Shown here: one piece after another, positions 56,245-64,000 of the stretch
How positions within the stretch are numbered: position 1 is the stretch's first letter
How the letters are laid out: each line of letters begins with the position of its first letter
Source of the DNA: Lolium rigidum
Taxonomy: Eukaryota > Streptophyta > Magnoliopsida > Poales > Poaceae
NCBI RefSeq assembly: GCF_022539505.1
Contig: NC_061510.1
Coordinates: forward strand, 266,051,687 to 266,115,686
Direction of reading: 5' to 3'
DNA length: 64,000 nt
The notes under the pieces: model-generated
Told to the model about the DNA's origin: nothing
The model's input: the letters and a program-made list of their open reading frames with translations, nothing else
Database searches by the model: none
Position numbers and translations under genes: made by a program

Positions 56245-57657
56245 AGTGGTATCAGATTTCAGGTTGCTCGGTGAGATTTTACAGTTTTTCCTAGTGTAGA
56301 TTTGTTTTTACCTATAACCCAGAAAAAGCCCCACAAAAAGAAGTTAGATTAGTTCATCCTCGCCTAAAACCACTCTTAGCCTTCTTGCTATCGCCACTTT
56401 GTTTTTGTTTTGTTGAATTTTCGTTGCATCGTGTGTCGAGCTGCTGGTTTCTAGTGTCTAGTCTTTTAGAGTTTCGAGTTCTAGTCACGTTTTCTCACGC
56501 CGCTATATCTCCATACTTATTCCTCGTTTTCTTCCGCATCGCCATAAACCGTTGTTGTTATCATCTCCATCCAGATCTATCTCCATCTAGATCTGATCTA
56601 ATTTTCGTCACGCTACTGTTTCTTTGTGTTCATCCTGTCAACGCTGCCGCTTTCTATGTAGCATATTTTGTTCGAGTTCAGCTGTCACAGATCCTAGTGT
56701 TTTGGATCAGTTATAAAAAGAAGAGGCTCAATCGTGATCTGAAGTGCTGCACGTTGAATCGTGAAGTATACAGAGAAGAAGAGATAGTAAACAAATCTGA
56801 TCGTATATAAAGGAGAGAGTCGCTTCAAAGAAAAGAGTGTTTGAAAAAAAAAATAGAAAAAAAAAGTAGCGAAAAGAAGAGTAACAAAAAAGAGTTGTTA
56901 CGTACGACAGCTTTATCTCTCTCTCGGGACTTGGTCCGTGTTGTCTAAAAAACAATTGAGAAAGAAAAAGAAGGAGAAGTATCAATCCGTTCTCGCTGCA
57001 TGCTTGTATAGAAAATCTGGTCGGTCGGTTTGACTTGAAAGCCATTGTATTGAAGTTCTGTCCGGAATTAGTAAAGTTTTCTCGCAGCTCTTTGGCCGCT
57101 CACTTTACGTAGCGGTGAGGGTCGCATCAGCCTCCTTTTGATTGACACGCGACAAGCAATTCCGTCGGTCATAAACTTTTGCGATACCGTTGTCTATCCA
57201 AGTGCGTGCAGTTTATTTTTGATCCGGTGCTATTTATCATCCTTTTACCAACGTGAATTTCTCTGTGTCCTAGGCTCGCGTCTCTAGTACAGTCTAGTCT
57301 AGAACCAGCTCTTGACAACTTTGATCGGATTTTCAGCTTTACATTGATTATTGTGGTTGTAGTTCCACATATATTAAGCCTACCTATAGCTCTACATATT
57401 TCTACATCGTGCGGTATACGTGTGCTTGGCAATCGCTTCGCTCAATCTTTGGAGTTACTTGATACTGTTGGTTGCCGATCGCCGCCTCCTGAATGGTAAG
57501 AACTTGTAAGAATTTTATATATGCAATTTTGTGAGCGGCATACCACCACTACCACCTAGTAGTTGATAGGAACATATATTTGTTATTTGTTTCTTGTTTT
57601 CTACTAATCATGGCAGCTTCGGAGTAAGAATTTCTTGGGCGTCGACTATGGTTAGCG
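56245..57657 (+). other. E3 5' leader
   Basis: 1.4 kb, starts with the priming site TGGTATCAGATTTCAGG (from 56247) and has no sizeable plus-strand ORF with a domain. An AAAAA-rich segment lies at 56840-56900. An ATG at 57649 opens a short frame overlapping the gag start in another phase. Confidence 0.6.
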
Positions 57658-59400
57658 ATGTGCCGCCACCTAGCAAACTGCAACAACGACCGCGAAAGGT
57701 TAAGACACACGATCAGATTACTTGTTTCCATGCCACCATTTCATGGTCGTTATGATCCTGCTTTTTATATCGAATGGGAGTTTGAGATAAATGATATATT
57801 TGTTTCTCATAATTTTTCTGAGCGAAAGAGAATACAAACTGCAACTAGTACATTCACTGATTTTGCTTCTTTATGGTGGAATGAATATTGTCGGTCATAT
57901 CCTGCTTATATACCTACTACTTGGCACGATTTGAAACTTGCTATGCGGTATAGATTTGTTCCATCACGGTATACTCGTGATATGGTTAAAAAATTGCAAA
58001 ATCTAAATCAAGGTAGTTACACGGTTCAAGAATATTATGATGCATTAGACACTACCTTGTTGCACTCGTTTTTAGAAGAAAATGAAGATGATTTTATGGA
58101 CAGATTTTGGAGAGGTTTAAACCGTGATATACAAGACATACTTATGCATGAACAATGTTATTCTATCACTAGTATGTTTCATTTTGCTTGCAAAGCTGAA
58201 AAGAAACTAAAGAGAGATATGCACGAGACCAATAAGGGCAAGAAGACGGTGAAATTTTCTACTTCTCCACCAACAGTACTTGCACCATGTGAGCTAGACG
58301 TACAAGGTATTTATGAAGGTACTGATTTTTTAAGTCCACATGAATTTGATCAACGCCATGTTAACTTTAATATGCCATGTGTTGAGTTCCCTGATGATTT
58401 CGTCACACCGTCTATATTAGAGGATTGTGCTATTGGTTTGAATGTCTTGTGTGATCAAACAAATGAGCTAGATACTAGTTTGAGTGCACATTTTGTTGAT
58501 TCTAATTCACACTTTGATATGACTGAGCCAGTTAAGATAATTCACAACGAGAATGGATCATGTGACATAATTGTTGAATCTGATTTGGATAATATAAAAT
58601 TGGTTCCGAATGATGTAGTTTCAGCTAAAATTTCACAATATAATTCTCTATGGTCTATTATATTGGATTCTCCCATGTCTTTGTCTCGTGCAAGAAACAA
58701 AATTGCTGAAGTCGCATACATGAAGAGTGTCTACGTCCCTGATTTTAGTTTTTATTTGGTTGGAGAGTATGATGTGGACAATAATTTTATGGTGCATAGG
58801 ATTTGCATCACGTGTGATGAACTTTCTTGTTTAATGGAAGATAAATCTACTAGTATGCTCAATCATTTTGATATGACCTCCAATTTTGGTATTAATCCTG
58901 TACAAAATAATTTGTTGCAAAGTTGCTTGTTTCAACATGACGTGGCTATAAATTTTGTCACATTGAATTTCGGGTTACCAATATTGGGATGGTTTAATGT
59001 TGAGTATTCTACATTACATTATAATTTTATGTGCCTCGCTTATATTTGCAAATTGGGTTGCGATACTTGCTTTCAGAATGCTAGGAATTATCCGATGAAC
59101 TCCTATGTAGACTGTTTGTTTTTAACATTAAATATGCAATCTGAGGGAGGTGTTAAACCGGATGACAAATACATATACCATGTACACACCTTGTCTCTTG
59201 TGTTAGCATGTTTACAGAATAAACATCGCCGAGGACGGCTTTACTTTAAAGAAAGGGAGGATGATATAGACATGAATACCTCGGATACGACCATATGCAG
59301 CACATGCGAATATATTTATCGGGTGAATTCTAATATTAATTATATAATTTATTATTGTAATAGTGAGAGCAAAATTACTACATATTTATTCTTAATATGA
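57658..59400 (+). CDS. E3 gag protein (580 aa)
   Basis: Capsid-type retrotransposon gag that would form particles around element RNA. Residues ~28-185 carry the gag-domain pattern: MPPFHGRYDP, IEWE, FTDFASLWWNEY, TWHDLKLAMRYRFVPS, LQNLNQGSYTVQEYY, RFWRGLNRDIQD, ACKAEKKLKR. The remaining ~390 residues are Cys/Asp-rich, with no zinc knuckle, protease or RT. The tail YIYHVHTL...HRRGRLYFK resembles the E2 tail, and the frame crosses the polypurine tract into the 3' LTR (stop at 59400). The ATG at 57658 may not be the true start: a better-placed ATG (57649) is out of frame, and an indel between them would restore it. Intact and possibly functional. Confidence 0.85.
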   Translation: MCRHLANCNNDRERLRHTIRLLVSMPPFHGRYDPAFYIEWEFEINDIFVSHNFSERKRIQTATSTFTDFASLWWNEYCRSYPAYIPTTWHDLKLAMRYRFVPSRYTRDMVKKLQNLNQGSYTVQEYYDALDTTLLHSFLEENEDDFMDRFWRGLNRDIQDILMHEQCYSITSMFHFACKAEKKLKRDMHETNKGKKTVKFSTSPPTVLAPCELDVQGIYEGTDFLSPHEFDQRHVNFNMPCVEFPDDFVTPSILEDCAIGLNVLCDQTNELDTSLSAHFVDSNSHFDMTEPVKIIHNENGSCDIIVESDLDNIKLVPNDVVSAKISQYNSLWSIILDSPMSLSRARNKIAEVAYMKSVYVPDFSFYLVGEYDVDNNFMVHRICITCDELSCLMEDKSTSMLNHFDMTSNFGINPVQNNLLQSCLFQHDVAINFVTLNFGLPILGWFNVEYSTLHYNFMCLAYICKLGCDTCFQNARNYPMNSYVDCLFLTLNMQSEGGVKPDDKYIYHVHTLSLVLACLQNKHRRGRLYFKEREDDIDMNTSDTTICSTCEYIYRVNSNINYIIYYCNSESKITTYLFLI

Positions 59401-60221
59401 GAAGTACGCAAGACTTATATAAACCTCGGGTTAAAATGCGTGATCAAGTCAAGGAGGAATTCAAGGAAAGAAGAAAGAAGAACATATGTGCTTGGGGAGC
59501 AAATCGCCTATGTGGCCTGCATCAAATCCATTCAAGTGCAAGGAGTTGGACATGCAATCATGCATGTGTACGTGATGTCCAGCGATGCTTTCAAGTGCAT
59601 GGACCTGGACATGCATCATGCATGTACGTGACGTGCAACGAAGCTCCTTCGTGATAGAGGAATAGCGAGGAGCAGCGCAAGGCCCAAGGAGGTGGGACCT
59701 ATCCACATGGGCTGCAGCGTTTATGCAAAAGGGCCAAGGGAACAACGATCAGCACAGGCGACCCATAATAATTTGTGTAACTCGCCGACGCTAGGACTAC
59801 TGCTGAGTTGCGCAGCCTCTGCCTGTTTCATAAATAGCCAGCGTAGTTTAGGGTTTAGACTCGATTTTGATTAGATTAAAAGTTAGCCATCACTGCAACT
59901 CTCGTGTACTTCTTTTGAGGCCAACGCCCAGAACAAGACCGACTATTCGGAATCCCACCTTTTCAATAAAGCTTTCATCTCTATTCGCAATATTCTGATT
60001 GCATCTTTAGTTCTTACTTGTTCTCGATTTCAGGTAGGAATTAAGACCCTTGCTGGTCAGGCTGATCGTGCTCCCGCAAGATCAGTAACTCCCGGAGATT
60101 GTCCTAGCGATTGCATTGGCGCACGAGCTTTGCACGTGTAGTCGGATCGTCAAGCACGAACTCCATCAACAAATCGAATTATCTTCATCTCATCGAAAGA
60201 TCGGACACCTTTTCCCTATCA
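59262..60221 (+). repeat. E3 3' LTR
   Basis: 960 bp, TGATATAG...CTATCA, CATAAATAG at 59829-59837. The first ~46 codons' worth belongs to the gag frame. Confidence 0.9.
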
Positions 60222-61541
60222 ACATGCCTACATGATTAATAGACTTGATGTTCTGTCTTAATGCTATTTCAATCCTATCAATTGCCCAACTGTAATTTGT
60301 TCACCCAACACTTGTTATTGGAGAGTTACCACTAGTGTAGATAGCTGGGAACCCCGGTCCATCTTTCATCATCAAATACTGACTCGGTCCTATATGTCAT
60401 TGGAAGTAGTATCAACTATTTTCTGGTGCCATTGCCTCTGTGTTACTGTTACTGCTGCTGTGTTACTGTTACTATTGCTCTCATATTACTGCTGCCGAAT
60501 GAACACTGGTGAGCAGATGGGTAGCTACGCACGCATAGAGAGACCGACACGTGGCTAACACCGTTTGCTTCTCTGTGAGGCGTGTCAGCATTGTTAAGAC
60601 CCCATCGCTGCATGTGACTGGTTTGGCCTGAAAAGGAATCTCCAACAGTGAGCCATGCAAGGCAAAAGATAACACCTCGATCCATCCAAACTAGCCTGCA
60701 TTCTTAATATATCTAACAAGTGCATGCACGTAATGGTGTGGGCTCCATTAGCATTTCTGCATGTGCATTCCAACTTTGGATACACACGAAAGAAAAGGCA
60801 CTGGAGCCTGGAGGCTCATGCCTTCACCGAAATGACTGGAGGCCTCGAATGTGGTCATGCCATGCTGCATAGCTATTCTTCGATCAATTGCAATAGAGCT
60901 GATACGTATGTACGAACGCCATGACCACGTACTTGCAGCTCGACGACGGCTCAGACGAGAAGCCCGTGAGCAACTAAGCAAGGACCGGACGGTGGCGAGG
61001 AAGCGGGAAGTATTGGAATCCATACAAGCCAGCTGACGTGATTATGCATGTAGTACAGGAAGAGCGAGGTTGCACCTTGAGCTGGCCGACAACACCTGCA
61101 GCCGGCCTCCTCGATCGCCGCCATACTCTTTCTTTTCACGCGTCAAACCATTAGCTCGGTCAAGGTTTCCTCCTAACAAACGTACTTCACCTGCAAGGAG
61201 CAGGTCGCATGCCATAGCTTTCTCGTCAGGAGAACACGTGAGGCCAGTTCAAGCCGCAAAAGCAGATTCCACACCGTTTCGTCGCCGTCAGTGATGGCAG
61301 AATCTCAATGCAAATCCAGTGGTAGAGGGACTATGCGTAGCTACCCATCTGCTCACTGAATCCACTCTCTTACTGCTGCTTTCACATCACCCCTGTTACT
61401 AGTGCTTTTCCAGGTGCAGCTGAATTGACAACTCAGTTGTTAAGGCTTATAAGTATTCTTTGTCTCCCCTTGTGTCGAATCAATAAATTTGGGTTTTACT
61501 TCCCTCGAAGACTATTGCGATCCCCTATACTTGTGGGTTAT
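60222..61541 (+). repeat. Athila-like LTR, right part, with nested TIR element
   Basis: Continues 55282 after E3. Typical sequence CAACACTTGTTATTGGAGAG is followed by a TTACTGCTGC-rich stretch and a CCCCTATACTTGTGGGTTATCA end at 61541. The end segment (CTCCCCTTGTGTCGAATCAA through CCCTATACTTGTG) is duplicated at 61465-61533 and 61545-61612. Interrupted by 60509-61356. Confidence 0.65.
60509..61356. mobile_element. Non-autonomous TIR DNA element (~848 bp)
   Basis: Perfect 23-bp terminal inverted repeats GTGAGCAGATGGGTAGCTACGCA (60509-60531 and, inverted, 61334-61356). The flanking decamer TTACTGCTGC occurs at 60486-60495 and 61370-61379 and may be a Mutator-like 9-10-bp target duplication if the element ends lie a few bases outside the perfect repeat. 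CTG-rich target DNA makes this uncertain. The interior has no transposase. Confidence 0.7.
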
Positions 61542-61543
61542 CA

Positions 61544-61679
61544 CTCCCCTTGTGTCGAATCAATAAATTGGGTTTTACTTCCCTCGAAGACTGTTGCGAT
61601 CCCCTATACTTGTGCCGGGGAGCATAGCTTTATTTGCAAGTTCACCTGATTTGATATTGTTCGCTGCAAATCCTCCATC
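61544..61679 (+). other. Duplicated LTR end and residual leader of Athila-like element
   Basis: A second copy of the LTR terminus runs straight into GCCGGGGAGCATAGCTTTAT. That resembles the sequence just after the priming site of Athila-type elements. Part of the priming site has been lost in the duplication. Confidence 0.55.
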
Positions 61680-63172
61680 ATGGGTAAACCTCGCAATGCT
61701 AAATTCGCCATATTACCATCCACTACAAGAAAAGGTACAAACCTGAGTACCTCTGCTGCTCTTGATTCACCATCTGTGATAAGTCAACTTGTTTCACCAC
61801 CACAAGCTTCACGTGTTGGTACTTCTGCTGAATCTGAAAATTCCTCTGATAATTTTGATGATGCTTCTACTGTGCTTGATGATAATGGTTCATTAGGTCC
61901 TTTTCTAGATGCTACAATTGCTAGGTCTAGACAAATTGAAAATACCTGAAATTCCTAATGAAAATACTGTTACACCTGTTAATTCACCTGAGTCTGTTGA
62001 ACAATCTAGTGATGATCTTGATGAAGATTATGTGGAACTTGATGATGATTTTATTGATAAATGTAATGCTACTACTGGTGCAAGTAACATTAAAAAGCTT
62101 CTTGCACAACATGCTGTTAGATATAAACTGTCTCCTGATCCTAAATTTGCCACATCTCCTATAAACATTAAGGATAAGGATTATGATTTTTCTCTTGATT
62201 TATCTCGTATATCTATTGTTGAGAAAACACCTTTTTGTGGTACTGAAAAAGAAAGTGTTGTAGAGCACATGAATGAGATTTCTACTTTGAGTAGCTTGTT
62301 TTCTGATGATATCAAGAAGCGTACTTATTTTGTTGCTAATTTTTTTCCTTTTTCATTAAAGGATGATGCTAAAACTTGGTATAATAGTTTGCCTCCTGAT
62401 TCTATTGATAGTCCAAGTGGTTTGCTTGATGTTTTCTTTCGAAAATATTTTCCTGCTAGTGCTCAACATATTGCTTTGCGAGAAAATTTATAGTTTTGAC
62501 CAGGAAGATGGGGAGAAATTGCCTGAAGCTTGGGCAAGGTTTTGCTCTCTTATTAGAGCTCGTCCTGGACATGATTTGGAAAAGCATGACTTACTTGATA
62601 TATTTTATAGTGGACTAACCATTGAGTCTAGAGCATACCTGGATAGTTGTGCTAGTTGTGTTTTCAGGAAAAGAACTCCAGACGAAGCTGAGGAATTGTT
62701 GGCTAGAATAAGCCAAAATCATGATGATTGCACTACACCTGAACCAACCCCAACACCAATATTGGAGAAGAGGGGTATGATTGAATTAAATGATGAAGAT
62801 ATGAGGGAAGCCAAGAAATCTCTTAAAGAGAAAGGTATTAAATCTGAAGATGTGAAGAATTTACCTCCTATAGAAGATTTATGTAAGATAACTCCCCCTT
62901 CATCCACGATTGAGGTACATTATCTTCAACGCTTTGATAAAGGAGATATTCCTTACTCAAAACCTCCTGATCAATGATTAGATGAATTTGATAATTATGT
63001 TGTTAAGCAAAATAACTTTAATATGAGAGTAGAGAATCATCTAATGGAAAACTCTCAAGCTATTAGTAAATTGCATGATATTATGGAGAGAACCTCCAAT
63101 GATGTTAAGATGCTTGTTAAACATTTTCATATGGTTCAAACTCAAATGATCAACTCACTAAAGTGCAAAATG
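61680..63172 (+). pseudogene. Athila-like gag, frameshifted, cut by E4
   Basis: Starts MGKPRNAKF at 61680. It changes frame near 61930, continues with acidic sequence and the gag core (FFPFSLKDDAKTWYNSLP, LLDVFFRKYFPAS), shifts again near 62490, and proceeds with EKLPEAWARFCSLIRARPGH, LLDIFYSGL and SRAYLDSCA (to 62977). An in-frame stop (TGA, 62976) is followed by another ~65 open codons to 63172, where the E4 LTR interrupts it. The W-x-Y...L...F core identifies the retrotransposon gag domain. Two frameshifts plus a stop make it inactive. Confidence 0.8.
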
Positions 63173-64000
63173 TGATGCGGGGTGGCCTTCGGACACCTCC
63201 ACCTCAAGACCGTCAAGTGCAGCCCCGCCTATCGTTGACGCTACACCATGGCCAACGAGTCCCCCAAGTGGACCAACAACACAAACCCATGCCATATATG
63301 TCAAGGTGAACTCCTTCCTCTCTATGGGCGACCTCGACATAACCTTGGACGGATTGCTACCTCATGCCTATGTCTATATGTCGTTAGGTACCAATCTCGT
63401 CAAGGAACCGAAGGGAGCGTCAAGGAGCCGAGGAGAGGGAAGCCACATGGTTCATGGAAGAAGAAGGGAGGACCGAAGAAGAAGAATCAGAAGAAGGAGA
63501 AGGGCTCCAGCCGCCAGCCACGACAAGGCCGGCACTGCCGCCCCCACTTGGCCGGCACTGCCGGTGGGCGCACCCCGGCACTGCCGGCCCATCTTCCCCG
63601 GCACTGCCGGCCCCACCGGCACTGCCGCCCCGAACACGCCGGCACTGCCGGCCCCCTCGAAGTCAACTTCATCCCAACCGTCTATTTATCATCTATTGTC
63701 ACCACTACCTTATTGTAATGCCCCTTTTACCCCTGGACGGATCTGGGCCTATATATAGCTCATCCCTCTCCCCAAATTAGGTTAGACAAGATGATAGCTT
63801 AAACATGAAGATGAGCTTTGTCTCCCTAGGGTTTCATCCCCTTTGTATCAAGGCACTCTTGAGTGATTTCTACTCTTCATGGATGATTCAAGGCTACCCC
63901 TCTCTCATCCAAGTTCTAGTTGAGATCTCCTCACCAATCTCCCACTTGTTAGATTCTACCCAAGGGTCTCTCTAAGAAGTGGTTCTATTGGCTTGGTCTA
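63173..64000 (+). mobile_element. E4: E1-type LTR, plus orientation, runs off the window
   Basis: Begins TGATGCGGGGTGGCC at 63173 after AAATG (possible target duplication) and matches the E1 LTR in inverse orientation, with more divergence than E1's own two LTRs. It carries TATA box CTATATATAG (63749-63758) and six GGCACTGCC copies (63529-63655). It also conserves the LTR-encoded reading frame MGDLDITLDGLLPHAYVYMS. Since E1 LTRs are 989 bp, its end lies ~160 bp beyond the window. It could be a 5' LTR or a solo LTR. Confidence 0.85.

Larger units (their letters stand above)
55283..60221 (+). mobile_element. E3: gag-only LTR retrotransposon (TR-GAG type)
   Basis: LTRs at 55283-56244 and 59262-60221 (962 and 960 bp), ends TGATATAG...CCCTATCA. 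Priming site TGGTATCAGA at 56247; polypurine tract AAGAAAGGGAGGA at 59249-59261. Flanks ACATA (55278-55282) and ACATG (60222-60226) form an imperfect target duplication in the Athila-like LTR. One ORF, gag only. Such elements fit the TR-GAG class and depend on pol proteins in trans. Confidence 0.9.

Noticed and set aside
61731..61744. CACTACAAGAAAAG, a perfect CACTA-terminus word
   Set aside because: It lies inside the Athila-like gag frame (encoding STTRKG) with no matching end, subterminal repeats or TSD; most likely coincidence.

Overview
The window is plant nuclear DNA, almost certainly from a large-genome grass. I infer this from nested LTR retrotransposons, a Stowaway MITE, CACTA transposase remains and Athila-like LTR/gag sequence of the kind I know from Triticeae and relatives. 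Only one intact host-type gene is visible, a single-exon RING-H2 gene at 24476-25180 on the minus strand. There are no rRNA or tRNA genes and no prokaryotic features. A 100-N assembly gap lies at 1613-1712.

Layout. 1-1612: low-copy flank with a hypothetical coiled-coil gene fragment. 1712-14511: a complete LARD-type retrotransposon with 5.3-kb LTRs and a 2.2-kb non-coding interior. 14512-15600: duplicated segments rich in telomere-like TTTAGGG. 15850-18998: MITE, minisatellite and exon-like duplications. 18999-20257: a small CACTA element filled with ~106-bp GGGCCGGCCC repeats. 20377-24126: a frameshifted CACTA transposase ending in an 18x GAT tract. 24476-25180: the RING-H2 gene. About 27140-29986 and 44580-48060: an array of ~135-bp tandem repeats belonging to a CACTA-like element whose right end is at 48390.

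The array is split by a 14.6-kb insertion (29987-44579, TSD TGACT). This element has 3.44-kb LTRs and an interior of only 467 bp. Its left LTR is itself split by a second element (30749-37985, TSD ACTAC), and the intact right LTR preserves the empty site. That inner element (called E1) carries a 1235-residue open frame with two zinc knuckles and an in-frame, catalytically dead reverse-transcriptase remnant.

Right part: a related decayed element (E2, 48391 to about 52335) interrupted by a solo LTR; a truncated gypsy gag-protease element on the minus strand with its LTR (about 52340-55026); an Athila-like LTR and broken gag (55027-63172) carrying a nested gag-only element (E3, 55283-60221) and a TIR element (60509-61356); and the start of another E1-type LTR (E4, 63173 to the window end). 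E1-E4 form a family: LTRs run TGAT...ATCA, priming sites (where visible) start TGGTATCA, there is no pol, and where the frame can be followed it passes through the polypurine tract into the LTR.

In four independent pairs of near-identical LTRs, differences cluster at CAG/CTG trinucleotides (CAG versus CGAG, CGG or CG). This looks like a base-calling artefact at CHG-methylated cytosines and means some frameshifts here may not be real.
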